A stretch of DNA of 34,087 bases from an uncultured bacterium (GCA_905480105.1 CAJQPC010000271.1:1-34087), one strand, 5' to 3'; numbered from the stretch's first letter, positions 25,105-33,253 are shown. Numbers and translations: made by a program. The notes: generated by a model from the sequence alone, not told the origin.

Positions 25105-26190
25105 ATGAGAGGGTCCAGAAGACGAAGGGCAGGCCAGCACCGTGCCCGGGAGGCACAGTACAATGGCCCTGGAGGCGGGCCTGGCTCCTCCGTCGGATCA
25201 GAGTTCTCCGGCCAGCAGGGCTCGAACGCAGCCCGCCTGGAAGCACTCGGCCTCCGGGAATCGGAGAGCCCCTCGAACCCCGACCTCAACGCGGCGTTTG
25301 GCTTTGTGCTCTCGGGTGACTTCAAGTCCGCCAAGTCGAGCGCCCAAAAAGCCGCCGAGGCGGCTCGCGCAGGGGGACAGGATCCCATCGTCCAACAGGC
25401 AGGGCTCGTGTGGCGCGTGGCGAATGCATTCGAGCAGACCACTGCAGCCATGGCTGACAAACGATACGACGCGGCCAAGAACCACGCTGCAGAGGCAGGC
25501 TCGGGAGCGCGCGCACTACTGGCCCTCGGGGGCCTGGACGCCACGGACGTAGACCACTCCATCCAGAGCGCAGGGCAAGCATGGACGCTGGCCAAGAAGG
25601 CGGCCGACAAGGCGGCGGCGGAACAGACGGGACGTGAGGTGCCTATCGTGGACCAGCACCAACTTCCGCACGACCGCAACTGGGCTTTCTGCGGAGTGGC
25701 CACCCTGATCATGATGCTGCGTGCCAACGGAATCAATCAGGGCAGCAGCACCGGGGAGCTCAACGGCCTGGCCGACCGCGTCTACTACACCGGTAAGGGT
25801 ACCTCTGGCGCAGACATGGCAGGCGTGCTGCGTGAGCGCGGCCTAAAGGACTCCACCTACACCACGACGGGTGGCAAAGGAGCCCTCCTCCAGAGCCTCG
25901 ACAAGGGCCAGCCCGTGCCCTTCGGTGTGATGAGTGTCCAGGGCGTGGTCACCAAGCTCGAGGGCGGCTCATCCCACCGTTACTCCGGCCGTCGGGTCGG
26001 CGACTCGCACACGCGACAGTTCCGAGGGAGCGGCCACTGGGTCCTGGTGGTCCGCTACGAAGGCAAGCCAGAGGCGCCAACGGCGTTCTACGTCAATGAC
26101 CCGGACCTGGGCGGTGAGCTGCGCTGCACCCCCGCTCAGCTCGACGACATGGGTATGGGAAATGGCAACTACTATATGGTGCATCAGTAG
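25105..26190 (+). CDS. C39-like cysteine peptidase with N-terminal helical region
   Basis: A protein of 361 residues from the ATG at 25105, which has GGAG six bases upstream; an earlier ATG at 25051 does not. The N-terminus is Arg-rich (RGSRRRRAG) and Gly-rich, then has QGSNAARLEALGL, a motif type seen in some exported or toxin-like proteins of myxobacteria (recollection, not searched). Residues of about 75-175 are Ala-rich helices. The last 185 residues resemble a C39-family (C39_2-like) papain-fold domain: C196 in NWAFCGVATL, H311 in GHWVLVV, and N331/D332 in YVNDP. This is a likely catalytic set. No signal peptide is seen. Secreted effector, peptidase or transglutaminase-like activity are all possible. 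Confidence 0.75.
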   Translation: MRGSRRRRAGQHRAREAQYNGPGGGPGSSVGSEFSGQQGSNAARLEALGLRESESPSNPDLNAAFGFVLSGDFKSAKSSAQKAAEAARAGGQDPIVQQAGLVWRVANAFEQTTAAMADKRYDAAKNHAAEAGSGARALLALGGLDATDVDHSIQSAGQAWTLAKKAADKAAAEQTGREVPIVDQHQLPHDRNWAFCGVATLIMMLRANGINQGSSTGELNGLADRVYYTGKGTSGADMAGVLRERGLKDSTYTTTGGKGALLQSLDKGQPVPFGVMSVQGVVTKLEGGSSHRYSGRRVGDSHTRQFRGSGHWVLVVRYEGKPEAPTAFYVNDPDLGGELRCTPAQLDDMGMGNGNYYMVHQ

Positions 26191-26286
26191 CCGTGCATTG
26201 CCGCGAGCAAGAGCACCCGCCTGAACTCTCATCCGACTCCACTGGCTCAAGCTTCTACGAGGGTCAAGTCACCCTAGGAAATACCC

Positions 26287-27786
26287 ATGCTCTCACTGCT
26301 GCTGCTGGCCTGCTCATCTGAGGAAGTTCTCGACACAGGCTCGCAGGACTTCGAGACTGAGCTTCGGGCGGCCATTGCGCAAGACATTGAGGCGACCGGT
26401 GCGACCGCCTTTGCGATGGCTGTCGTGCGAGACGGGGAGCTGCTGTGGAGCGAAGGCTTCGGCTCCCACACCCAGAGCGGTGCTCCGGTAACTGCCGACA
26501 CGCTGTTTCGAGTGGCCTCTCTGACCAAGCCGATGACGGCGATCTCTACTCTGCAGCAGGTGGAGAGCGGCTGTCTCGAGTTGAGCGCTTCCGTCGATGG
26601 CTATATCGATAACTTCGTGATGCAGCAGCAGCCGACGATGGCCGCCCAGCTCACCGTAGCCGACACCTTGAGGATGACCGGAGGACTGGCGGACTATCAG
26701 CTTCAGACCGGTGACGACGGAGACGGAAAGATTGAGGAGTTCCTTCCTTACTTTCTGGAGTATGGGTACTTCTTGTCTCCCCCAGGAAGGATGTACAACT
26801 ACTCCAACACCAATTTCATCGTGGCGGGAAGGCTCGTAGAGCTGTGTACAGACTCGTACTTTCGAACCAATATGGAGGAGCGGGTCTGGGAGCCGCTGGG
26901 CATGGTGAACACCACCTTCAGCACCAGCGATGTGGTCGCGGATGGAGACTACGCCATCGGGGTCACGACCCACTGGCCTGAAGCTCTCGGCGTAGAGGTG
27001 GAGATGGATGCCGAGGGCTTTGCGGCGTCCCAGCTGTGGCCCGCAATGGGCGCTTGGTCCTCTGTGAATGACTTGGCGAAGCTCGGTCTATTCTTGATGG
27101 ACGGCGACTCAGAGGTCCTGTCCGCAGAGCTCCATGAGCAGATGACGAGTCTGCAGGTCGACAGCGAAGAAGGCTTTCCAGCGAAGGGCTATGGCTACGG
27201 ACTGAATGTGAAGACTGGAATCACGATCGGGGGCGTCCAGTATCCGCTCACCATGATCTCGCATGTCGGCTCCGTGTACGGCAGCTCGGCACATATGTAC
27301 CTGATCCCAGAGCTGGAGATTGGGGTGATGGCGATCCTCAATCGAGACTCGGCGGTACCGTCCAAGAGCGTCGAGATGGCCCTCGATCTTCCCTCTCTGA
27401 GTCAAGGCTCGCCTGTGACCACAGAGCTTCCCACTGAATTCTCGGACTACGTGGGCAGCTACTACAATGACTTCAACATCGGAGCCTTCACCATCACTTC
27501 GGACGAGTCGGGTCTGCTCGTGGAGGTTCCCGCCTTTGATCAAGCAGGAATCGACTATAATGCGCGGCTCGAGGCGGTCCGTCCCGACAACTTCGTGATG
27601 CGCTATCCAGACGGCTCCTTCGACGCCCTGTCCTTCATTCGAGATGAGGACGGAGGCGTGGAATATATCCGGAACCGCTACTACGTCGGTGAGCGAGTCC
27701 AGAGCAGCTCCCTCACGTCTGGATCTGCTCAGCAGACACGAGTCGACTGGACTCCTTCCCAAGGCCATCTCTCTGTCTTTGAGTGA
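26287..27786 (+). CDS. Beta-lactamase-fold serine hydrolase lipoprotein
   Basis: A 499-residue predicted lipoprotein of the class C beta-lactamase/penicillin-binding-protein-like esterase family. The signal is very short, MLSLLLLAC (Cys9); a stop just upstream at 26275 excludes a longer N-terminus, and AGGAAA precedes the ATG. Catalytic motifs: SxxK as SLTK (S78, K81), YxN as YSN (Y172, N174) and HxG as HVG (H326) in the place of KTG. An extra C-terminal beta domain of about 110 residues resembles those following this fold in many exported esterases. Function may be peptidoglycan, D-amino-peptide or ester hydrolysis. Resistance to beta-lactams should not be assumed. Confidence 0.9.
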   Translation: MLSLLLLACSSEEVLDTGSQDFETELRAAIAQDIEATGATAFAMAVVRDGELLWSEGFGSHTQSGAPVTADTLFRVASLTKPMTAISTLQQVESGCLELSASVDGYIDNFVMQQQPTMAAQLTVADTLRMTGGLADYQLQTGDDGDGKIEEFLPYFLEYGYFLSPPGRMYNYSNTNFIVAGRLVELCTDSYFRTNMEERVWEPLGMVNTTFSTSDVVADGDYAIGVTTHWPEALGVEVEMDAEGFAASQLWPAMGAWSSVNDLAKLGLFLMDGDSEVLSAELHEQMTSLQVDSEEGFPAKGYGYGLNVKTGITIGGVQYPLTMISHVGSVYGSSAHMYLIPELEIGVMAILNRDSAVPSKSVEMALDLPSLSQGSPVTTELPTEFSDYVGSYYNDFNIGAFTITSDESGLLVEVPAFDQAGIDYNARLEAVRPDNFVMRYPDGSFDALSFIRDEDGGVEYIRNRYYVGERVQSSSLTSGSAQQTRVDWTPSQGHLSVFE

Positions 27787-27985
27787 CACCGATCCTCGAA
27801 GGTTCACCGATCAGAGGCGCGAGTGCATCCAGAAAGCCCCGCCAGGAGCTTCGGTGGACTTGTGCGGCTCCGTAGCGGTCGTCTTGGCTCAGCAGCGCCC
27901 CGTGGTAAGTGACCGAATCAGCCGGGCTGTCGAAGGTTTGGAAGCGGGCTCTCAGGTGCCGCTCTTGTCCATCTGAGATCTCCAC
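27713..27985 (-). CDS. Small hypothetical protein, uncertain
   Basis: A 90-codon frame starting at GTG (27985) immediately after an in-frame stop. The first two-thirds, for example RARFQTFDSPADSVTYHGAL and SSWRGFLDALAPLIG, have protein-like composition, but no family is recognised. The 3' third overlaps the convergent serine hydrolase gene. It could be an eroded fragment in the accessory patch or a chance frame. Confidence 0.25.
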   Translation of the reverse strand: MEISDGQERHLRARFQTFDSPADSVTYHGALLSQDDRYGAAQVHRSSWRGFLDALAPLIGEPSRIGVTQRQRDGLGKESSRLVSAEQIQT

Positions 27986-28262
27986 CGCTTACCTCACGGC
28001 CACCGAAGACGGTGACATCGCCGAGGGCCTGGTGGACATGCTGATCGGCTCACTCAATGACGTGGAGTCGGGTGACACCCATCTTGCCTTGGACATCAAG
28101 ATGGAAGCCCTGCTTAGCGACTCATGGGACCGGAGGGGTAGAGCGCACCACCCTGCGCCAACTCACCTGGTTCGACAAACGACGACAGGACGGGGACGCC
28201 CGCCCAGCAGCTATCGCCGCCACCCACGCTGCTGTTACTTTCGCTCCCCACCGCAGGAGCGA
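27787..28262. other. Eroded region before the hsdM stump
   Basis: No intact gene. Around 27990-28130 the plus strand reads a protein-like stretch (AYLTATEDGDIAEGLVDMLI, then a break into Arg/Pro-rich sequence) that runs in the same frame as the hsdM stump. It may be a fragment of another mobile or defence gene; I cannot assign it. Confidence 0.4.
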
Positions 28263-28541
28263 ATGACCGTGGCCACCCTGACCCTTCCCAAACTGGAACG
28301 GCACCTGTGGGGTGCCGCTGACCTTCTTCGTGGCTCCATCGACTCCGGCGACTTCAAGCACTACAGTTTCGGGCTTCTGTTCTACAAGCGGCTCTGTGAC
28401 GTATGGCAAGGGGAGTACGAGAACGCAGCACTCGCTGCCGACCTCACGGACCGGGGGCTTGGTGACCCGGATGCCGTCACGGACTGGAAGGCACCCCGTG
28501 TGGGCCGGCAAGACATCCGCCGGGTACAGCGGCCGTGGTGA
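28263..28541 (+). pseudogene. hsdM: N-terminal stump of a type I restriction-modification methylase
   Basis: From the ATG at 28263 (AGGAG three to eight bases upstream) 92 codons remain before a TGA. Residues 10-55 match the N-terminal helical domain of HsdM-type N6-adenine methylases: LERHLWGAADLLRGSIDSG and DFKHYSFGLLFYKRLCDVW. A complete HsdM has 500 or more residues, with the SAM-binding and NPPY/F motifs, all absent here. The frame loses similarity after about residue 60. The stump cannot methylate DNA. Together with the hsdR-like piece about 500 bases downstream it marks a deleted type I system. Confidence 0.75.
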
Positions 28542-28975
28542 AAAGCCCGGGGCAGGTCTTTCGCCGGTCGGCACCCGTGCGCGTCTCGACCACGCTGCTC
28601 GCGGTGCTGTTCGCCATCACGGTCGTCGGACTGATTCCCGCAGTGTGGATGCTGCTCTGGGCATGGGGGCGGGTCGAGCTCGATGATGCCGGGATTCGCT
28701 ATCGTCCGTTCGGAGGAAGCATGGCGTGGGCCGAGGTGGAGCGATTTGGCATAGGAGAGAAGCACGGCTGGTTCGATCCGGGCGAGCCGACCGAGATCAA
28801 ACTCACGACCTACCACCTCCTGCTGCGCAGCAAGGCCGGACGGAGACTCGCGGTGAACCCGCTGTCGTTCATGGAACCCAACGCGCTAAGGACGGAAATA
28901 ATTCGTCGTGTGGGGCGGAGGCCGGAGGCGCTAAAAGTATCCTTTCTTTTTAGCCGGTTGTCTTTTACGGACTGA
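28535..28975 (+). CDS. Small PH-domain-like membrane protein
   Basis: A 146-residue protein starting at GTG 28535 (a second GTG follows at once), overlapping the hsdM stump by seven bases. Residues of about 18-45 form one or two membrane segments (LLAVLFAITVVGLIPAVWML). The C-terminal part, RVELDDAGIRYRPFGG then MAWAEVERFGIGE and HLLLRSKAGRRLAVNP, looks like a bacterial PH-like domain attached to the membrane. The function of such proteins is unknown. Its position between two restriction-gene fragments suggests it was inserted into, or joined to, that locus by rearrangement. It appears intact. Confidence 0.65.
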   Translation: MVKSPGQVFRRSAPVRVSTTLLAVLFAITVVGLIPAVWMLLWAWGRVELDDAGIRYRPFGGSMAWAEVERFGIGEKHGWFDPGEPTEIKLTTYHLLLRSKAGRRLAVNPLSFMEPNALRTEIIRRVGRRPEALKVSFLFSRLSFTD

Positions 28976-29049
28976 GCGTCGACGGTCAGGAAAGCGGGTC
29001 TGCCTGGTAAAAGAAGACAACCGATTCGGCCAGCGAGCCTGCGGGGGCC

Positions 29050-29277
29050 ATGTCGGTCTGTGTCTACAGCCCCGGCCAGCACGACAGTGAGCAGCACTCC
29101 GAAGTGGTGACCCACCAGATACCGCCTAAGGACGTGACACCCATCCGGGTGCCCAAGTTCACCGACGCAGACCATCCGCTCTGCTTCGTCATCGTGTGCA
29201 ACAAACTGCTGACCGGCTTCGACGCCCCCAACGAGCAACCCCGTGGACCCTGTGTGGACAAGACCCACCCCACAACG
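29050..29277 (+). pseudogene. hsdR: Fragment of a type I restriction subunit (HsdR helicase motif)
   Basis: The frame from ATG 29050 contains FTDADHPLCFVIVCNKLLTG followed by FDAP and, after a divergent stretch, VDK. This corresponds to the HsdR segment 'F-D-P-LK-IVxDMLLTGFDAPxxxxMYLDK', which lies in the second RecA-like helicase lobe. A real HsdR has about 1,000 residues; the endonuclease and Walker motifs are absent. The frame runs on into the ssrA gene, which is not coding, so similarity ends near 29275. It is a decayed piece of the same restriction locus as the hsdM stump. Confidence 0.6.
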
Positions 29278-29305
29278 AAAAACACCCGCCGAAAACGACG
29301 GGTGT
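29278..29305 (-). terminator. Intrinsic terminator of ssrA
   Basis: On the minus strand, ACACCCGTCG-TTTT-CGGCGGGTGT forms a ten-pair stem (one T-G wobble) with a TTTT loop, directly followed by a run of T. It begins 18 bases after the 3' end of the tmRNA. Confidence 0.85.
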
Positions 29306-29322
29306 CTTTACACATCAAGAAG

Positions 29323-29697
29323 TGGAGGCGGCGGGAGTCGAACCCGCGTCCGAAACTACTCAGTATCAGCGTCTACATGCTTATCCTCTGGCTTACAACT
29401 CCAAGCAAGACCCAGAGGCCCTTCTCGCAATGGAGGGGCAGCGACTTAAAAAGATTATTTATCGTCCCCCGGGCTGACGCTGCGCCGCTTTCAGGACTAT
29501 CCAAGTCATATATGCCCAGCCGGGGCCCTTGGAATACAATCCGGCCGGACAGCTCTACCGGTTTTTAAGCGGCGAGAGCGAAGTTGTTGTTATTGTTGGC
29601 AGTTGTGTTTCTGCGTCAAGTGATTTTACGAGAGAACATGACACTCTCGGCATGCAGCCTCAACCTTCCGTGGCCCCGTCGAAACCGGTGCGCCCCC
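29323..29697 (-). ncRNA. ssrA: Transfer-messenger RNA (tmRNA)
   Basis: A one-piece tmRNA of 375 bases that rescues ribosomes stalled on broken messages and tags the product for proteolysis. The 5' end GGGGGCG (29697-29691) pairs with CGCCTCC near the 3' end (seven pairs, one G-U), making the acceptor stem. The 5' part continues with the hallmark CACCGGTTTCGACGGGG, and the 3' part has the T-arm GGGTTCGACTCCC. The discriminator base is A at 29323; the next bases are CTT, so the terminal CCA is not encoded and must be added afterwards. The tag is read from 29600 to 29565. Promoter and terminator are both visible. The gene is complete. Confidence 0.96.
29565..29600 (-). other. tmRNA tag reading frame (ANNNNNFALAA)
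   Basis: Starting at a GCC resume codon, the tmRNA reads A-N-N-N-N-N-F-A-L-A-A and then TAA (29567-29565). The ALAA ending is the signal recognised by ClpXP-type proteases. The run of five Asn is unusual compared with common tags such as those containing DxNY or DENY. Confidence 0.85.
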
Positions 29698-30013
29698 ACA
29701 ATTCTTATGGTGGCATTCTCCGTCCGCCACAACTTGAGAAGGCGGGGCTGCGAGAAGTGCCAAGCGGTCCAACCTTGAAGGGACAGACCACCGATGTGAA
29801 AACTCACGCCGCTTGCGCGGCTTGTAGAACGTAGACGCCTTGAGATGAAGCGTCAAGCGAATCCGCTTGCGTTGGCCCCCCAGGGTGGGCGGACACATAT
29901 CAGCCCCCCCCCGGCGGTCACCCAAGAGTCTGGAACTAAACCCGAGTCAGCGCACGCTTAGAAGCACTTGCTCTCCCCACCTCATGAGGTCATACTCCGC
30001 ACCCGAGGTCTCC
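29698..30013. other. Divergent intergenic region with two hairpins
   Basis: Between ssrA (minus) and the MYXO-CTERM gene (plus) no gene is seen. Two perfect small hairpins occur: GCCGC-TTGC-GCGGC (29808-29821) and CAAGCG-AATC-CGCTTG (29854-29869). They could be terminators or regulatory leaders; neither is followed by a T-run. Confidence 0.45.
29704..29732 (-). promoter_or_regulatory. ssrA promoter
   Basis: A -35 candidate TTGTGG (29732-29727) and a -10 candidate CATAAG (29709-29704) are 17 bases apart, and the -10 ends six bases before the mature 5' end at 29697. The spacing fits a housekeeping-sigma promoter; the hexamers are only moderate matches. Confidence 0.5.
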
Positions 30014-31249
30014 ATGTTCTTGCTCCTGGCCCCCCTGGCCCTTGCCTACGAGTCCCCTCCGTCCGAGGTGGTGTTCTCCGATCTGACGGACCTGTACGAC
30101 GGAGCGACGTCCAGCACCGGCTGGGTCCCATCGGGATCTCCAATCGCGATCCGCATCCAAAACACATCCGCCGGCGGCGCCTACGTGGAAATGGAGGGCG
30201 AGTCCTGGCTAGAGTGGCCGGATCCCCTGACCCACTCCTACCAGGCGGATGCAGGCACGGGCATCTTCCTGTTGGACACGGAGCTGGGTCTGGCGGTGGA
30301 CTTACAGTTCGACATCGGTGGCTTTGTCCTGGAACAGAACCTCTACGAGTCCTTGGACATCTATGAAGGCGAGGCCTTCTTTGACCCTTGGCTGCTGCCC
30401 AACGGCGATGCCCAAGTGGCGGAGATCGCAGTCCCAGGCGCGGACCAGAGCCTCTTCGAGTTTACCCAGGCGGTGTTCACCGGGGTCGATGTCTACGTGA
30501 ACGTAGACTGGCGCTCAGACTTGAATGCGAGCTTTACAGGCCTGCAAATTCAGACGGGCGAGAGCATCATCGATGCCGAGGGTGTGACCGAGCTGCTCGA
30601 GGTACCGGACAACGGCGCAGTAGATGAGATGGCGGTGTTCACCGGCGAGTACGGCGCAAACATGGACCTGGTCTTCGTGCCGGCCTTTGGCGTGTGCATC
30701 CCCATCATTGGCTGCACGGAAGTGGGCGCCTTTGAAATCCCAGTTCCCGTGGTGGACACGAGCTTGGAAAAGGATTTTGACGCAGTCAACATTTACCACC
30801 CACTCCCCGTGGCGGTGATCCTCACAGATGCCTGTGACTTTGGCCAGGTCGAGGTCGGCCAGATCGCCACCTGCCAGGTCAACGTGGCCAACTGGGGCGA
30901 GATGGAGCTGGAGGGAACCGCAGGGGTTCAAGGCGCAGGCGAGTTCACGGTGTTCCCGGGCGAGATCTTTGCCCGCGAAGATGTAGAAGACGGCCTGACC
31001 GTGACTTTTTCTCCAACGGTTGCCGGCGAACAGGCCAGTGTGCTGATCCTGAACACCTCAGATCCTGCCGCCTTAGCCTACGAGATCGACCTCATCGGAG
31101 TCGGCTGGGAAGAGGAAGAAACGCCCCCGACCACCATCACATCCGAAGTGGGCACCTGCGGCTGCAGCTCCAAGACAGGGCCGGCCAGCTTGGCCTGGCT
31201 GGCACCTCTGGCTGGGATGCTGTTGTTGCGGCGGCGCCGGCAAGACTGA
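30014..31249 (+). CDS. MYXO-CTERM surface protein with ASH-like domain
   Basis: A 411-residue exported protein. The ATG at 30014 has GAGG six bases upstream and gives the compact signal MFLLLAPLALA with cleavage before YES; an in-frame ATG at 29984 is less likely. The bulk is an acidic beta-rich region of unknown type (about 15-260). Residues of about 265-365 resemble an ASH/choice-of-anchor-D domain (DFGQVEVGQIATCQVNVANWG, with FSPTVAGEQ and ILNTSDP). The end is a MYXO-CTERM signal: GTCGCSS, a hydrophobic stretch, then LLLRRRRQD. In myxobacteria this tail directs proteins to the cell surface with processing at the Cys. The role is unknown, likely structural or adhesive. Confidence 0.88.
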   Translation: MFLLLAPLALAYESPPSEVVFSDLTDLYDGATSSTGWVPSGSPIAIRIQNTSAGGAYVEMEGESWLEWPDPLTHSYQADAGTGIFLLDTELGLAVDLQFDIGGFVLEQNLYESLDIYEGEAFFDPWLLPNGDAQVAEIAVPGADQSLFEFTQAVFTGVDVYVNVDWRSDLNASFTGLQIQTGESIIDAEGVTELLEVPDNGAVDEMAVFTGEYGANMDLVFVPAFGVCIPIIGCTEVGAFEIPVPVVDTSLEKDFDAVNIYHPLPVAVILTDACDFGQVEVGQIATCQVNVANWGEMELEGTAGVQGAGEFTVFPGEIFAREDVEDGLTVTFSPTVAGEQASVLILNTSDPAALAYEIDLIGVGWEEEETPPTTITSEVGTCGCSSKTGPASLAWLAPLAGMLLLRRRRQD

Positions 31250-31257
31250 CTGCGCAC

Positions 31258-31575
31258 TCAGATCAGCTGAAGCGCCATGCCTACATGACCACCGCTCACC
31301 AAGACGTACAGGCTCAGAGCGGGCAATACCGCAAGCCGGGCAAAACGCTTGTCCCGGTGCATCCAGAGCAGACCCACTGAAAACATGACCAGGCCCATCT
31401 TGGCGGCCCCGAAGCTCAGCGGACTCAGCTCCATGGCCTGGGCCATGACCGGATTGGCCTCGGACGTCAGGCCAGAGTGCACCCAAAACTGGGTCGAGAC
31501 CAGGTCAAAGAGGTTCAGAACAAGGAGGGCCCGAAGCGCTTGGTCAAAGCTGACGGCGGTGAGTAAGCTGGTCAT
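31258..31575 (-). CDS. DUF5658-like small membrane protein
   Basis: A 105-residue inner-membrane protein with AGGAG six bases before the ATG. It has about three hydrophobic segments (14-32, 53-70 and 80-101). The sequence LLVLNLFDLVSTQFWV followed by EANPVM is the hallmark of the DUF5658 family, whose function is unknown. It is convergent with the MYXO-CTERM gene, with only eight bases between stops. Confidence 0.75.
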   Translation of the reverse strand: MTSLLTAVSFDQALRALLVLNLFDLVSTQFWVHSGLTSEANPVMAQAMELSPLSFGAAKMGLVMFSVGLLWMHRDKRFARLAVLPALSLYVLVSGGHVGMALQLI

Positions 31576-31676
31576 GGGAAACTCCTGTCTCTACTACTTC
31601 GACACAAAACCCTTGGGGTTTAAGCCCTCCGATCTGAGAAACTTTGTTCCAATAAGAAGCAAACAGGCCCTGCGAC

Positions 31677-32519
31677 TCAGGGCTTGGGTGCAGAAACCGC
31701 GGTGTAGTTGTCCTGCCCGTGGCCTGCAGCGATCAGAGCATCCATGGCCGCAGCCAACCCGGGCAAAACGCCCATACCTTCGGCCCCACCGGTCTCCAGC
31801 ATCAAGCCGATATCCTTGCGAGCCATGGCCAGCTCAAAAGTGACCTGGCCCTGGGCATGACGGGCCACACGCTTGCCCATCCTGGCAGACATGGGAGAGA
31901 AAGCCGCGAGGGCCTCCAGGGTCTGCTCATCGCTAAAGCCCCCTGCACGTCCCAGCTGCAGCATGTCGCCGGCCAAGGCGCTTAAGCCGATGATTAGACC
32001 GTTCCCAATGATCTTGCGCACCGCAGCGTCCTGGTCGCGGGGACCGATAACGCTCAAGGTACCGGTCATCTCCTCCAACGCCGGGGTGAGCTGCTCAATA
32101 GACGCCTTGGGACCCGAGATGAGCATCTGGCCGTTGGCCTGGCGCGAGTTGGCAGGGCCCATGAACACCGGGGCGTGGATGTAGTTCACACCGGCAGATC
32201 GCAAGCGAGAGCAACGCTCAGCGACCCGCTCGGGCAGATTGGTGCTGTGATCGATGATCCAGGCCCCCTGGTCCAGGCCCGAAACGAGCTGCTCGATCAC
32301 AGAGTCCACTGCAGTGTCGGCGGCGAGGATCAAGTGCACCCGAGCGCAGCCTTTGACGGTGTCCGCGGGATCGCTGCCTTGCACACATCCAGCGTCAACC
32401 AGAGGCGCGCACTTAGAGACCGTGCGGTTCCAGACCCGCACGCTGTGACCGTTCTCCAGGGCCTTTAGGGCGAATCCGCTGCCGAGTAGGCCGGTTCCAA
32501 GGACTGCAATTTGTGACAT
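31677..32519 (-). CDS. NAD(P)-dependent beta-hydroxyacid dehydrogenase
   Basis: A 280-residue member of the 3-hydroxyisobutyrate/6-phosphogluconate dehydrogenase superfamily, oxidising beta-hydroxy acids or reducing the corresponding semialdehydes. The Rossmann motif is VLGTGLLGSGFA (G8, G10, G13). The substrate segment APVFMGPANSRQANGQ matches the family's 'DAPVSGGxxxAxxG', and the catalytic Lys is K169 with N173 in KIIGN. W30-N31-R32-T33 at the end of the second strand favours NADP(H). GGAG lies six bases before the ATG. Its start overlaps the 5' region of the divergent acetyltransferase gene. Glyoxylate/succinic semialdehyde reductases and imine reductases are close alternatives. Confidence 0.9.
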   Translation of the reverse strand: MSQIAVLGTGLLGSGFALKALENGHSVRVWNRTVSKCAPLVDAGCVQGSDPADTVKGCARVHLILAADTAVDSVIEQLVSGLDQGAWIIDHSTNLPERVAERCSRLRSAGVNYIHAPVFMGPANSRQANGQMLISGPKASIEQLTPALEEMTGTLSVIGPRDQDAAVRKIIGNGLIIGLSALAGDMLQLGRAGGFSDEQTLEALAAFSPMSARMGKRVARHAQGQVTFELAMARKDIGLMLETGGAEGMGVLPGLAAAMDALIAAGHGQDNYTAVSAPKP

Positions 32520-32547
32520 GAAAGGCTCCGAGCCAGTAGGGGGACAT

Positions 32548-33222
32548 GTGACCTATTCCGAGATCAAGATTTGCGCGCTTGAAGAGCGCTCCGCCTTGGC
32601 GGAACACCAAGCTCTCCTGCGTCGCGCCTGGGTGCCCTGGGTCTTGGATGCGGCACCGGTGCGGCCTCAGCCTGGGCTTATCGAGATCGCAGAGGCGGAG
32701 GCAGCACAGACCCTACTGCTGTGGGAAGGAGACGAGTTGGTGGGGTCGCTGATCTCCAAGCGCACCAATCTGCTTGGATTTCCAGACAAGGGATGGGACG
32801 CGGTCGCCGCGTCAAGAAACGGGGACCGGGTGTGTGCCCTGGCTGTCAGCATCGATCCGGCGGCCCGCGGAAAGGGTCACGCACGGCGTCTACTCCTGTA
32901 CGCAAAAGAGCGCTTCGGCTGCTTTGCGGTGCCTGTGCGCCCGACACATAAACCACCCGGCCAAGACATGGCCACCTACCTAAAGGAGCGCACGCCGGAC
33001 GGCTGGAGCGTGGACCCGTGGCTGCGCACGCATGAGCGCATGGGTGGCCAGGTCATGGGCATCTCCCGCCGCGCGATGCAGATGAAAGCGCCATGGAGGC
33101 AGTGGCAGCATTGGTTGGGCCCTTCCCCAGAGACCCATGCCAGCTTGGTGGGTGCGCTCCAACACACCGGGGAAATGGGCGTCTACAGCGAGGACAATGT
33201 CTGGATGCAGCACGGTTCATGA
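32548..33222 (+). CDS. GNAT-family acetyltransferase
   Basis: A protein of 224 residues if it starts at the GTG at 32548, which is preceded by AGGGGGA; an ATG at 32518 would overlap the start codon of the divergent dehydrogenase and has no binding site. The core shows the acetyl-CoA-binding motif A, VCALAVSIDPAARGKGHARR followed by LLLYAKERFG (R/Q-x-x-G-x-A loop as RGKGHA). The preceding strands hold TLLLWEGDELVGSLISKR. The C-terminal third is Trp-rich. The acceptor is unknown: amine, polyamine or protein are all possible. Sequence between the divergent starts is only about 28 bases, so promoters must lie inside coding DNA. Confidence 0.75.
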   Translation: MTYSEIKICALEERSALAEHQALLRRAWVPWVLDAAPVRPQPGLIEIAEAEAAQTLLLWEGDELVGSLISKRTNLLGFPDKGWDAVAASRNGDRVCALAVSIDPAARGKGHARRLLLYAKERFGCFAVPVRPTHKPPGQDMATYLKERTPDGWSVDPWLRTHERMGGQVMGISRRAMQMKAPWRQWQHWLGPSPETHASLVGALQHTGEMGVYSEDNVWMQHGS

Positions 33223-33253
33223 GACCAACGGCCCTGGAGAACGTTGGCGGGGT

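Noticed and set aside
26287-27786. Reading the serine hydrolase as an antibiotic-resistance beta-lactamase
   Set aside because: The third motif is HVG rather than KTG and it has an extra C-terminal domain, as in exported esterases and peptidases of this fold.
29196-29568. Coding continuation of the hsdR-like frame through 29568
   Set aside because: From 29323 the sequence is the ssrA gene on the other strand; the apparent protein there is meaningless.
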